Source: Quercus robur
Lineage: Eukaryota; Streptophyta; Magnoliopsida; Fagales; Fagaceae
Direction: 5' to 3'
Assembly: GCF_932294415.1 (NCBI RefSeq)
Contig: NC_065538.1
Span: 76,583,834-76,647,833, forward strand
DNA length: 64,000 nucleotides
Shown here: positions 47,673-61,200 of the stretch, one piece after another
Layout: the number at the start of each line of letters is the position of its first letter
Position numbering within the stretch: the stretch's first letter is position 1
Notes under the pieces: model-generated
The model's input: the letters and a program-made list of their open reading frames with translations, nothing else
The model's database searches: none
What the model was told of the DNA's origin: nothing
Made by a program: the position numbers and the translations under genes

Positions 47673-48472
47673 GGAGGTAAAATCTAAATTCTGAAACGTC
47701 AGGATATAAAATCCAAACACCTCAAACTTCAAGGGGTAAAATCCAAATTTTAAAATTTCAAAGTGTGAAATTCAAACACTCCCAAACTTTAAGGGTATAA
47801 TATTCAATTTGCCTTTTTTTTTTTAAAGAAGTACAAAGTCATGTACTTAAATTTAGAATAGCTATTTAACATATGAATATTTATTTACTAGGTATGACAA
47901 TTTCTTAGAATCTATTTGCTAAAGGTAATACTCACTAAAAAACTATACTAAGAATGATAATGAATGTCATTATCTTCCAACAATAAACAGCTAAATTTTG
48001 ATAAGGCATTCTCACAATATTTAAAATTTTGCAATGAATGATAATATATGCTACAATTTAAACTCTTCATCAAATGAAATACCTGCAACCATTTACAATG
48101 AAGATTTTGTTATCCATGCTTCCTTCTTTATTATCTTATTTTATGAGCACAACTTCGATGTTTAGCTTACTTAATTTTTAATATGAAAAACCCTTTTAAG
48201 CAAGAAAATAAATAAAAAAAGAAAATGATAATAAAAGACATATGTCATCAAAGTTTCCGTTAAGATAAAATTATAAGTATAGAAGATTTAAACTTAATAA
48301 ATTAGTGTTTTCTATGTGACAAATAGAACATATATTTTAATTCTCACTTTCCAAGCATGACTACCACGTAAAATTCAAAATACACGAAGAAAATTTTTAG
48401 GACATTAAAATTTAGTGGAGTTTATTTTAGACATTGCACAAGAGAATATTCTAGAAATCATAAGATTTCATT

Positions 48473-48620
48473 AGGGTTTATCTAAGAGTGTAATAGGTGG
48501 GGTATATGCTCCTTTAGTTTAGGGAAGGAATGAAACTATCCCAAACAGGGTTTATCTAAGAGTGTAATAGGTGGGGTATATGCTCCTTTAGTTTAGGGAA
48601 GGAATGAAACTACCCCAAAC
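48473..48620. repeat. 74-bp tandem duplication, almost perfect
   Basis: Units 48473-48546 and 48547-48620 each run from AGGGTTTATCTAAGAG to CCCCAAAC or TCCCAAAC and differ at a single base. The duplication is recent and has no coding content. Sequence from 47673 to 48472 is AT-rich spacer with nothing recognised. Confidence 0.92.
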
Positions 48621-48689
48621 ATAAAGGGTGAAAGTGCTTTTTTGCCTTTGTGTGCGTATGTGTTTTTATTTTATTTTTACTTTAAACAA

Positions 48690-48765
48690 TGTGTTAAAAA
48701 AAAAAAGCCATCCCAAGAAAATTGTGCATAAAAGAATGAAATTTGGCTCAAAAAATTGACTAATC

Positions 48766-48803
<38 letters not shown>

Positions 48804-49870
48804 AGGGATACAAAAAAATATCACAATATTTTTACAATACTTTTATTTTTAGTTATGGTGGGTCCTAGTCTAATATTTTTATATTTTATTTTAGAGTAAT
48901 GCTATGTTTACAAAATTTTAACAACAAATCTTAGGTGGTAAATTGTTACTGGTTTTATATTTTGCATTAAAAAAAAAAAAACAAAAAAGGCCAGTTGAAT
49001 AAAATAGTGCTTGAAATAATGAATTTTCGCTCAACAAATTTGACTAAACCAAAAAAGAAGCTTAAGAACACAACAAAATATCACAATATCTTTTATTTCC
49101 AACAAACTAGTTTGATATTTTATTATTTTATTTTTTACGTCTACAATATTTTCACAACAAAATTTAAGTGACAAATTGCTACTGGTTTTAAATTGGAACC
49201 ACCACTTTGAATTGTGTATTAAAAAAAAAGAAAAAAAAAGCCAGCACAAGAAAACTTTGCGTGAAATAATAAATTTTGACTCACCTAATTTGACTAAAAT
49301 AAAAAAGAAGTCTAAGAACATAACAAAATGTCACGATATTTTTACAATATTTTTATTTTTAGTTGTGATATGTCCTAATATGATATTTTATTTTAGAAAA
49401 ATGCTACCTTCACAACATTTTCAAGAAAAATTTTAGATGACAAATTGTTACTGATTTTAAACTAGGCCTATTATTGATATCATTTTTTTATCCACTTAAG
49501 ATTTGTTGTGAAATTATAGTGAAAATTTTGTGAATTTAGCATTTATTATTTATTTATTTATTTTGATCTATAAGGAACTGAGATCTCAACAATTGTGAAA
49601 ATATTGTGACAACAATAAGATGTTATAACATTTTCACAATACAATTAATTTTAGTTGTGGTTGGTCTTAGTCTTATATTTTATTATTTCATTTTGAGCGA
49701 ATTATCATATCAATAATTGTGAAAATATTGTAAGAATATTTTATGCTAGTATAGCTATATTGTGTCCGCATATTAAAAGAAAAAAGAAAACACAAAAAAA
49801 GCTAGCTCAAGCAAAATGGTGAGTTTTGCTTCACCAAATTGAATAAACCAAAGATTACTGTAGATTAAGT
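48690..49870. repeat. Four-unit degenerate repeat array
   Basis: Units near 48706, 48989, 49239 and 49799 each carry an A-run, an AGCCA or GGCCAG start, CAAGAAAA or similar, a TTTTGGCTCA-like segment, TTGACTAAA, then TCACAATATTTTTACAAT and AAATTGTTACTGGTTTT. Spacing is about 250-280 bp for the first three. The TTTTCACAAC/GTTACTGG portion also occurs at 47290-47450, so a dispersed MITE may have been amplified here in tandem. Confidence 0.6.
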
Positions 49871-50279
49871 TGTTGGCTCTTTTTATATAATTAGTAGATA
49901 GAGAAAATTCAATTAGAATTAAAATTATATTTCAATTGGAGTTTAATTTTGTCTCATGTGTCTCATCTAAACTTCTTAATTTTTGTGTCAAGAGAGTAAA
50001 TTTAGTACAAAATACAAGGAGTTTAATATAAATGAACCATAAGAAACTCAACCATATATCTAATTATATATCTAAAATTAGAAGAAGAGACGGTTTAAAA
50101 GGTTATGCTTTCCAATTCCATTTGTTTGTCTAGCTAAAAATAATTCAAATTTATGAAATTTTTACATAATACTATGAACAATCATTATTTATCAGGTAGA
50201 AACTTATATATATGGTGTATGTGTTTTTTTCTTTTTTCTTTTATAATTGTACTTGTGCATATGCATAGAATTCTAAACT

Positions 50280-50350
50280 AATGTTTTTAATGGAGACATT
50301 TAGGATTTCAAATCACCATCTCCTAAATTATCAAAAAAAAGAAAGGAAAA
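50280..50350 (+). mobile_element. SINE 3' fragment
   Basis: AATGGAGACATTTAGGATTT, TCACCATCTCCTAAATTATC and an A-run parallel the B-box end and tail of the SINE at 26876-26985. The A-box half is missing. Confidence 0.35.
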
Positions 50351-51466
50351 AAAAATCCGGTTCTAATCTTTCTAAATTATTATATCTCTAATCCTTTAAT
50401 GGCCCAATTGGTCACACTCACAAGCCCAGGTTACTAGGCCTGGCCCTCCACCAATGAAATTATGTGCTAATCTATAGAGCTTATTATGTACCATGACTGC
50501 TTTCTATTGGACCATTTACAGATAAAAACGGAGGAGTGGGATTGAAATATTGAAATGCAGCCATACCTTTTTGAAGGCTAATTTAACCCAATTCAAGTAC
50601 AATCCAAGCTTTGGTTATTTCCATGACTTGGATCACATCTGCGAAAGAAAGCCCAAACTGCCAACGCTCGGGTTGGGCTTCAGCTGAGACATCTTACGGC
50701 CGACAGAGCCCAATCTCCAATTAACGTATGCTTCTATATTGTTGCCATCTTTTTTAAGGTTGGGTTGGGCTTCAGTTACATTTTAGGCCTCAAGTAAGAC
50801 TCCTTTTTGAAAAATGCAAAAGACAATTATTTATTTATTTATTTATTTTTCAAAATTTGATAAAATTATATATATTCACACACATAGGCTCATCAACATG
50901 CCGAAGTACAACCAGGCAAGACCTTTCCATTCTGCTTGAAACTCGTCCTCAAAATGGATCTAATTTCATTTCACACTTTGCGTTCTTTATGTTTTTTGGC
51001 TCGCTACTAGAATTTGACTGAACTATCAAGATACAAGATAGCAATATTCACAAATGCCTATTCAGATTACGTGTGACAAACCACTTTTTAATGAAAATTA
51101 AAGTGGGAAGGATTTTTTTTTTCCTCTAACAAAAAGTGGGATAAGAAGATTTGAACCACATTTTTACCTATAGAAAGAACTAACTATTGTCATTGAACTA
51201 CAAAGAATATTTTTGGATGGAAGGGAACGAGTTGAGAGTATAGGATAGATAATAAAGATGATTTTTTTTTTTGTTGAATTTAAGATTGAAAAAATTTATA
51301 GATGTAAAAAAAAAAAAAGGCTCAATTTTATAGATGAGTCAATACAAAATCAAACTTTGCCATTTTTCTGGCCTCACTATTACTACTAGAGGGAGCTGTA
51401 TTCCATTGTATTTGCTAAAACTTCTCTATGTCAAGTCTGGTTTCCTCCATTGATTTCCATTTTCCA

Positions 51467-51697
51467 CTAGGCAACAAACATGGGGCAGAAGAGAGCAACT
51501 CTGTAAGGAGATTTGGGCTTGTAACTTCTGTGGCAATTCTGACGCAAAGCAAGCTGAATCCCTGCCACCATAGCTAATATCTGCCCCTCCATTGAAGTCT
51601 TTGCAGGTTGCACCTTAATGCTCTGCGCAGCAGTAACTACATCAAGAACATCCCTGATGACAATCCAAATTCCTAAGCAATTCCGTTTAGTCCACAT
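51467..51697 (-). pseudogene. RNase H-like fragment
   Basis: The minus-strand frame contains LGIWIVIRDVLDVVTAAQS and EGQILAMVAGIQLALRQN, which follow the first strand and the acidic helix of plant LINE/RVT_3 RNase H domains (compare GIGAVIRND and EEAEVLACRKALE in the LINE at 3565-3777). Nothing before or after it extends the domain, so it is an isolated remnant. Spacer from 49871 to 53484 otherwise shows no gene. Confidence 0.4.
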
Positions 51698-53484
51698 ATC
51701 ACTTCAAAATTAACTTTATGAAAATTATCTTCTGGTGATATCCATCCTTTCAAGTTCTGATGAGTTTGTTTTCTGTAGTTACGCTATTAAAAGTATAAGT
51801 TTATTCATTTAGTTTTATTTTGAATATGCGCTAAGTTCAAGCTTTTTACCAAACAAGATTACATTTTTAAACTTAGCACATTTTCTTGTTGAAAAAACTT
51901 GAGCTTGTTCATAAATTACTTGATTAACTTATTTTTTCTATTATGTAGTAAAACCATGACTAAAATTTTACCCTTTACAATTTTATAAAATTTTTACTAC
52001 AAATGAATTGTTTGTATATAAACTACAAATGATAATTTGATATTATATGGACTTATCTACAAACTTACACAGTTTGATTTCAAGTCTATATAAATTTATT
52101 TTTGTACAAATATACATATAAAAATGTACTATTATATATAGTTAAATTAAGTTTTGTGTTCATGAACACATTATTATGTTTAAACTTATTTGTTTAATAG
52201 TCGAGCCTAAATTTGAGCTTGAGAGAAAGAAAAAGAGTTGTGCCATTTTAAAATTTTATTTTAAGAAATTTTTTATAATACAATTTGACCACTTTCCATT
52301 GCTCATAATAGATGAAAGTGAGACAAAAGGGTAAATATACCATTTTTGATAACTTATGGATTGACAATACTAAATTGAGAGTACATATCATCAGTTTAAG
52401 ATTGACTCAAACATCATGGATCCTTTTTCCATTGAAAAAACTACATAAAATTTTGGAGGGGATGACCCCCTTCTTTGTAGTGATACCTAATTCCATGACA
52501 AAGTTTACTTGTATTTGTTCAAAAATATTCTATTGTAATAGTAAGGTGTAGTAGAGGTTGAGGATTGAAAATTGCTATTCAATGTACATGTTTGAAGAAT
52601 TCAGTCGAGTGAATTGCTTGATTAGTCTACTGACTAGAATGTTAGGCATAAAGGTTTATGAGTCATTTGCGAGACATTTGGTTGGGTGAATCCTTACTAT
52701 AAAATTTATGATATTAGTTTTTCATGGTTATTTTGTAGTCATTCAACCCCAAAACTCTACTTAAATAAAATTTCAACACTAATCACCGGAGAGGAAGACA
52801 AATACGCTAAACCAAAAAAAACCTAAAAAGAGTGATACTTCTTTGAGAGGTTCATACTTTCAAAATCCAAGATCACCATGAAAACACAAAGAGACATCAA
52901 ATCTTCAAGAAGTCTTGGAGTGATCGAGAGATTAGTATTGTAGTTAGCGAATTGACTTGTGGCAACAACATTGAAGGCACAAGGCAGGATTTGTAGTTAC
53001 TAGCAAGAGCAGAGAGTGCGAGTACTTAGTCTAATTGCATGTGTGGTCATGTGAGTATCGTTTGTACCACAACAACATTCAATAGTGGATTTGTTGAGCC
53101 AAGCTTGGCCCTAGAGTGTTTTTAGCGGTTTGGATTTTCATTCCGTGAACAAATTTCTATCTCGATGTGGGTGTGTGTTTATTCTTTATTGCATTAAATG
53201 CGTTTATCCATGATTTAATATTGTGATTGAATATTGACTAATTAACTACCTGATTTACGTCTTGATAAATCCTCAAATTTAACATGAATTGCATGTATCC
53301 TTAATTAGTCCCTGTCAATGAAGTTCCTCCTCTCGCCTTTCTTCCCCCAAAGGTTCACGACCGTAAAAGAACTTGTAACAATTAAAGCTCAACCACATGA
53401 GCCTCGTAAAAGCTAAGCAAAAACCTAACCACCTTCATTCTCTCATGAACTCAATAAAAGCACAACGGTAACTTCAACTACTTT

Positions 53485-54334
53485 CACTACACCAAAATAA
53501 GTCTATTACATCAAGTGTTAATACAACAAAATTAGTATAGTGGTATTAGACATAATATCACATCTAAAAATTAAAAGTTGTTGCAATAGTAACTTAAAAA
53601 TAGTAAATTATTACATTAATAATAATTAGTTGTAATAATTTAAAATTTTCAATTGCAATAGAGATTTTAATACTAAATTGAATTTAGAATTTTTTTTGCA
53701 ATAACTTAAATTGAAGAAATCAATTTTTTTTTAATAACTTAAATTGAAGAAATCAATTTTTTTTAATAACTTAAATTGAAGAAACCATTGTAATAACTTG
53801 ATACCAATTATATATTTTGCGATATATTATAATAGATCGAAATTTCAAAGAGATGGCTTATTGCAACAAATTTAACATTGCAATAACTAAAATATCAATT
53901 ATTTTACAATCTATTGCAATGACAAACATGAAACTGCAATGAATATATTATTACAATGATCTAATTCCAATTATTTTACAATCTATTGTAAGAAAAAATA
54001 TGAAAAATTTAACTATTACAATAAATATACCGTTGCAATAATTTGAACCCAAATTATTTTTGTCAATTCTTTACAATCTATTGTAATAAAATTCATGAAA
54101 TAATAGCCTATTGCTACAAGATATTCGAAGTAATAAATTGTATATTGCAATTGCAAATATATTATTACATCAAAATTTTCATTAAAATATTTAAGGTTTA
54201 TTGCAACAAAATTTTTTTGTAGCACAAACTTATTATCTCAAATTTTATTGCAACACTTAGCATAAACTATTGCAATGACTTCGATGTTATTGCAACGATT
54301 TTTTTTGTTGTAATAAACATTTTTTGTTGTAGTG
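53485..54334. mobile_element. Nonautonomous CACTA-type (En/Spm) element
   Basis: The left end is CACTACACCAAAATAAG. The right end ...ATTTTTTGTTGTAGTG reads CACTACAACAAAAAAT on the other strand, the CACTA signature. Subterminal zones are dense with TTGCAATAA/TTATTGCAA motifs in both orientations. A unit around AATAACTTAAATTGAAGAAA repeats three times near 53700-53790. The flanking 3-mers (TTT and CTT) match at two of three bases. It is 850 bp with no transposase. Confidence 0.72.
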
Positions 54335-54932
54335 CTTCTATTTCTATCTGCGCCTTTTTCTGTTTTTCCTAACATAATAGATAAGAAAGAAGAAGACGAA
54401 CAACAACAACAACAAAAACAAAAACAAGCACAGGAAAAAGAAACAGAAACAGCAAAACAATGCAGTGCCTGCAAAACATAATAAGGTGTTAATTCTCTGG
54501 CAATGCCATAAATGCATATATAGTTTTCTCTCCCGACTCTTTTGCTCTTCCTGCTGTCTTGGCCATGATTAAATACTATCAAGGTATCTACAATACATAC
54601 ACTGTATAATCTTTTATATTCTGCTGCTACTTTTTTGATACCGACAAGTTATAAAATATTGGTAGCAAATTTCTTCCACAAAATTAAATGTCTTGCTGCT
54701 ATTCACAACGTTGCGTTTTAAATTAGGCTGCATCTATAGTAATCTATATTATGACAATTTAATACTGTTTGGTGGCACTGAATCAATGACTTCGTATACC
54801 GTGAAGGTGGCAGTGCATGCATGGCTATTACAACAGCAGCATTGTTTTCTAAAATTGCCAGTAAGTCAGTAACCTTGACCAACAAGTCTAATTATCATCT
54901 CATCTCATTGTTAATTAAATTGTTTTCAGGTG

Positions 54933-55018
54933 TTTTTTTTTTTTTTTTTGATAATTCGATAGTTGGGGGTGAGGGTAATTAAATACCGGAAGGTGTTAAC
55001 TAATTAAGCTACAAGAAT
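54933..55018 (-). mobile_element. tRNA-derived SINE, minus strand
   Basis: On the minus strand it reads CTTGTAGCTTAATTAGTTAA (A-box zone), AACACCTTCCGG, a decayed B-box zone, then CGAATTATCAAAAAA and an A-run (the T-run 54939-54950 on the plus strand). The order matches the SINE in PCFS4 intron 1. Confidence 0.5.
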
Positions 55019-55083
55019 CTAATAAGTTCTATCAATCTTGTTCCTTATAACCTTTTATAAATCAAGACTATGCCCATTGTGTT

Positions 55084-55474
55084 AGGATCCTCTCCTTTTA
55101 AACTAGATCATTTTATGATCTAGATTAAATTTTATAAATTCAAAAACATATCTAGTGTCATATTATTTAAGATTTTAATTTAAAGATCAGATTCGAAAGT
55201 AATTAAATAATAGTATGAGGTAACTTTTTCTGTCTGTTTGAGAACAACTTATATATTTAGCTTTTTGCTAAAAGTGTATTAAAGTATACTTGTACTTTAA
55301 AAAAGTAAGAAAAAAAATGAAATTTTAGAAAACTGTACATAAAAACTAAGAAGCAAATAATTAGTTTATAAGCTAGCCCCATTAGATCCAAGTCCTATTA
55401 GATCTAAGAAATAAAATCTTAACAATAAAATTGATTCTCTCCGTTTCAAGTGAAATGGAGAGGATTGTATTCCA
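55084..55474. mobile_element. Probable MITE with CCTCTCC ends
   Basis: The left end AGGATCCTCTCCTTTTAAA faces an inverse right end ATACAATCCTCTCCATTTCA. A second hairpin, CTCTCCGTTTCA-AG-TGAAATGGAGAG, lies at the right end with one mismatch. The interior is AT-rich and noncoding. No target duplication was established. Confidence 0.45.
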
Positions 55475-58004
55475 TGCCAATAAGCAGCAATGGAGTTTTG
55501 TGTTTCTACTCTCCATATTTGTTACCATTTATTTTTTTGGCGATGCATGCTATTAATTACTGTTGCATACATTTCATCTTGTTTAAGGAAGTTGAAGTTT
55601 TTTCTGCCGAAAAGAGGTGGAGGTTTAATTTGCATAGTTAAACTTACTGAAGAATTGACACCTCAAAGAAGCTGCCCCTAATTTGTGGTTACTAACGCAG
55701 CATCTTGATACTAGGGACTCCAGAACCTTATCATACACTAGCTGTTGGAATTAGATTTAGATATCTTAGTCAATTCTCTACCTTTCTTCTTGAAGAACTT
55801 TTGCTATTGCAACATAATAGGAGATTTAAATTCTTTTGAGAGATTTGCCTAATTGGCAGATGGAATCTAAGCGTTGAGGTACGAAATCAAGGACAAAAAT
55901 TGAAGGCTTTGCTGAAAGTCACAAAGGTACGTAAAATAAAATCAATGCAACATTTGCAGTGATGTTCATGGTACTACTTCCCTCTCTTCGATGTTGGTGG
56001 CACAAGGGCTACACTTCTGCCAACATTACTGCTCGGGAGCAATGAAGACCACCCAACTCTGGAGAGTTCTTGCTATACATATTGATTAGTTTCAACAACC
56101 CAGTGTTCTTTCCATAAAGATTGCCTTAAATATTTCATACGAGTAGTAGTAGTGATTTTGGAGTACGTCAACCATAATGATGATTATTGTCCCCCTGAGG
56201 ATTTGTTCATAGGGAGGGTGAAATAAGCGCAGCTGCAATCCAGTAGGTACACTGTACACAGAACTCTTCAGTTGTTATTTTGAAGATAACTCTAGTTAAA
56301 AATGAGTATATATATACTTGGGCTCTTCCAAAAACTAAAAAATATATCATGCCTAAAATGTAGTTCTCTAGACCAACCTTAACTTGATCCTCATGAGTTT
56401 CATAGAATGACAGGAGAGAACTCATTTCACAGTTCAAATTTAATTTCTGGAATATAATAGTATATAATAAAATATTATTTAAAAATTTAAATGATGTGTA
56501 ACAGATACACTTTTTAATATGTAATATCAAATATAGACTATTTAATATTTATTTTAAATAGAGTGATCATTTTTTAGGAAAATTATTGAATACTCTGAGA
56601 GTACCATAAATATATACTCTCCATTCTTATATGAATTGTGGATTCTACCATGAATTTAATTAGTGGGTCTCACTATTATGTGAAAGAGAGTATTTTATAA
56701 TTACTCAATTTTTTAAACTATGGAGTACATTTGTAAAAAATGCAATAGCAATTCATGGGGCTTAATTAATTTAAAACTTCATGCCTTTGTTGGTGCCATT
56801 CTCTGTATCTTTCAGGTGGCACCATGTGAACTAGAGGCAAAAGCCTTATTAAGATGTCTCTATTTTATAGTCTGTAATCACCATAGTTTGCTAGTTTGCC
56901 AATTACTTCCAAAATGACAACTACATAATACGTTGTACCATAGCATTCTAAGTTATAAGAACAGTTGTCTGTATTGAAATTCTTGGGTTCTAGGATCCAG
57001 CAATGCATTTTAAGTTGCAATTGATTTGGAATTTTTGGTGAAGCAAAGGAAGAGTTTTGATCGGTAAGGAACGGTTGGCTTTCTAATCTCACTTTGTACT
57101 TTGATAGCTGGATTAAATTATTTGGATGAATGATTGCTTTGCCAAGCTGTCATATTTGACTTCAAAAACGAAAGCATACCCTTTTCAGGTTTAATCCTTA
57201 ACTCTCACCACCGTTTTGAAATAGCCCACCTAAATAATTCATTAGTCAAAAATGGATTGCAACTAGTTTTTTTCCTTGCTTTGCTTGTTACTTTGAGCTT
57301 GAGCAGTCCACCACAGGAAACCAACTATACCCTATAATTGAGATGTCTTATAATATTAGGATAATTGCAGAGAACAAGAATTCATTCATTCTAAAAACTA
57401 CTAATAGAGGAAAGGAAAAAACAGCTGATATTTGTTAGCCACTGAACTTCAATAGTCCAAGTAATGCCTCTTTTAAGAGGTACATTTGAAAATGATTAGA
57501 CATTATAAGGTAGCCCCTCCTACAAGAAAACCTAAACCTAAAGCCCTAATAGAAATTTAACAAAAGCAGAATTGGGATACTTCTTCCAACTTATACCAAC
57601 AAAGTTTGGTTGTACTTTCATCTTGTTAGGTGAAGTCAATACCCGAACCTATTACCCTTGCAAGGTGGTGATTTGCACTTTTGCTTCTCTGCAGGAACAA
57701 ACACCACGGGGCAAGGATATTTTGAGGTGCGTTCTTGACTTCTTCCCTCTGTTTTGAACATTGGATTGCACATCACCTTATTGGTTCATTTCTTCTCTTC
57801 CCTTCTTTTCTTCTTGCTGCACCATAAAGAGGGAAAGAAAGTTAGGTCCTTTCCAACTTAAGCCCTACAATGAATAAACTAACACATTGGATACAAGATA
57901 AAACATTATGATGATTCATATATAGATGTTAATATCCAAATGTGTTAGCTTCTATTTGTTGTACAAACATATCTAGTATATTTACATTTCTATTACGCTA
58001 TTCC

Positions 58005-58038
<34 letters not shown>

Positions 58039-58268
58039 ACAATGATTTAAATACTCTCTGATCAACAACAACAACCACCACCAATTTAAGTTGAAATCCG
58101 ATACTAATGAATGGGGAAAATTAGTAAAGAACACTACCAATAACTATAATTACCCATAAAATACTTAGCCCCACAAAAGTACTCCTATTGTAAGATCGAA
58201 ATGCTTTATAAGTTCATATATAAAATGAGTTTGAACATTTTGTTCACCTTATGTGTAAGGCTTGTGGA
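55475..58268. other. Gene-poor stretch downstream of the HD-Zip gene
   Basis: No protein family, RNA gene or transposon end was recognised. Open frames are short (up to about 107 codons) and without motifs. An A-run of about 33 bases lies at 58003-58035. Part of 57.8-58.27 kb may be the HD-Zip 3' UTR. Confidence 0.5.
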
Positions 58269-61200
58269 TCATGCATTGTCACACATGACTGCAGCCCTTA
58301 TCCTTTCAACTGTGCACTTTATTAGACTGTTAACTGTTGCCACTGATCCGAGGGAGAGTTTTGCAGTTGGAACTGAATCTACTAAGATCTGAAACGCAAC
58401 TGTCAATAGAGAGCCACCAGACCCAACCTCAGCAATTCCTCCACCATTTAGACCAGGCCCATCAGGAAGTATAGCAAAACCAGATGGTAGAAGGGCAACG
58501 TAATCTGGATCCCCACCACTTAAGACCACATTCATGGCAACAATATCAACTGGAGCATAAATTACATATGAGCCGGTAGAATCAGTGCAACTCTCTTGTA
58601 GTATCAGCATATTGCTCTGGCTTGAATTTGCACTCTACATTTTATATTGACACATAGAATTCCAATTATACAATGTTAGCTTCAATTTGGTGAGATGAAT
58701 TTTCATTTAGATTAAGCAGTAGATATGCGCAACACAGCTAAACCTTACATTTACCCGGAGTAAAGAGACACAGTTGCCTGGATCGCGACCATTAGCTATA
58801 TGTGCCATTTCTTGAACTAGTCCACCATTTGAAAGGATATCCCACTGTAAACAATATAAAAATTTGTAAGCTAGTAGAGATTCAATAACTTCAAAGATAA
58901 ACATTCAAAATACTAATATTTTTAAGATGGTACAGAAATGCATGTTCTCTGAAGGACAATGACTAGTAGGATACTTCAATTTAAACATTAACATGCTATA
59001 TTGGCTGTGAGCTACATCACACAAACTACTTCAATTTAAACTTTTGAATTTTCTTTAGTAGGAGAAATACAACAATTTACCAAGAAACATCATCTATTGA
59101 ATTAAAAATGTATCATCAAAAAAATCAGCAAGATCCTTTAACATAGAAGGAGAATGGTATGCAAATTTCTAAAATCTTCATATACCTCACTCCGAGAGTT
59201 CTCATCCCTAAGGAAATCAAAAACCCTCTTTGGTGGAACTCGAATCCAAAATGAAGTTGCAGCACTCAGCACAATACCAGGAGGCCTGCCTGGATCATCC
59301 ATACTCTTCCTGGTCATAACCCTTACATCATCCGAACCAGCTGCTGATAACGTTGTCCATGCATGTGCCGTAGAAGCACCCACACCAGTACAAAAGCTCA
59401 CCACCATTCTTTCTGCCAGCTTTAACATACTCTTCCTTCCTTCTGCGCTTGTTATTACTGAAAATTAGAAATGATTTAGAAAGGGCTGGACAAAAAAACA
59501 GGGTGAAGGAATTTTCTATTCTTGTAAAATGAAAGATTATAGGCCGACAAGCTCTAACTCAACTGGAAGCTCCTTCTCTTATAAGTGTTTGGTGAATGAA
59601 TTTTCTATTCATGTAAAATCAGAGAACAATTCTTACCACATAGATCTCCTGCTGGAATATTATTAGCCATTGAACTTGCAAGACGTTCACATTTTCTATC
59701 AAGGGTAGCCACCCAACGTTTTGCTCCAAAAGCAATACCAGAATTAACCAGTGGTCTGTATATATTGTGAACGGTTCTGTCATCCACCTCGACATGTTCC
59801 ACCCATACAACCTAAAGAATCAAGAAAAAATTGTACAGTTAGTCTTGACTACATTATTTAGTATGAAAAAAGTGCACTTGGTAAGTGATAATTACTTTTG
59901 CATAACCATTTGGCAATTCTTGGATTAAGCAACCAGATGGCCTTCGTCGACTCCTTGAAATTGGACTAAGGCGTAGATTATCCAAGGAAACATCAACAAC
60001 AGCCCATGTTCCATCTGCATTCTGTTTACAATACCTCACAAAGTAATTTTCACGAGTTGGGACAAGCGGTGAAGGGACTTGAAATTCAGCAGTCATCTGT
60101 AGGAGAACAAAGTTAATTAGGTACATATCTTCTCTTGCTGAAATCACTAGCTTTCTTTCCAGGGAAAGCCAATTAGACTCATTTCAACCATAACTTTAAG
60201 AACAAATGAAATTCTCAAGTACCACTTGCAAGGCTCCATTATAATTCCCTGCCACGCCGGTTGATAGGACTTCTAAAGTCATTGCTCTTGAAACAATACC
60301 GCAAAACACAGATGACCATCGATTCTGAAAATAACATTAATGTAAAAAACATTTCAAATATGTTTATATAATCCAATAATCCGGTAAAAACTATAGGAAA
60401 AGTTCCTACCACATCCATTAGAATCTCAACAAGGCTAATATGATTCATTATAACGACCACAGACTCCCTTGAAGCTTCTGTCTTTAGCCCCAAAGGTTTT
60501 GGGCCGATTCCTCTAGGGAAAGTCCTCAAGTATTCTTCTTCATTTAGTATCTCAGTTGAGTTGTCACTGGAAACCCACAAAGGCTCTCCAGCCTGAGCCA
60601 TTCTTACTAATTCTTCCATTGCTGCAACAGCAAGCTCAACAATCATGGGCTTATCGGCATCAGTGGGACCTGTAATTGATCTGAAAAGATCATTCCCTCC
60701 ATACATCTCCCCCACAAAGCCTGACTGTGCCCCAAAATTCCCAACCCCAAGATCAAGCGAGCGGGAAGGCACATGAGATGAAAGGTGAGAATATGAAGTC
60801 GAAGGCTTGCCAACATATTTTGCTGCAATTCCAGATATCCTATCAATCTGCAACCAAAAAAATAAAAAAAAAAAATTTCAAAATCACAAGCCTGTGACTA
60901 AAAAGAAACTCCAAGAAGTATGTCATAACACGTGTGTCCATTTGTGTAAGATATTTTTTCCCAGCTTTTTTAGCTTATTCATCTTATTTAGTTTATGTAC
61001 AATTTTTTAAAATTTTATTTTTTCCATGTAATTTAGGTACAGTTACACTTTTATCAACTTTTTAAGCCCAATAAGCTAATGGAAATAAGCTCTCTTAAAG
61101 CCATTTATGCTGGTTACCTCTTCTCTTAAACGAGCATTCTCGATCCTCAAATGTTGCTCGTCAAATGACATCTCACCAAGAGCTGCGGGTCCCCCACAGT

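Noticed and set aside
48690-49870. CRISPR-like or satellite array
   Set aside because: Units are long, diverged and unevenly spaced in a plant genome. There are no short identical repeats with unique spacers.
54238-54582. Cysteine-rich minus-strand frame (CACFCFCCCCC) that could look like a small secreted peptide
   Set aside because: It straddles the right end of the CACTA element and comes from an AACAACAACAAAAACA repeat. No signal peptide or cysteine spacing of a known family is seen.
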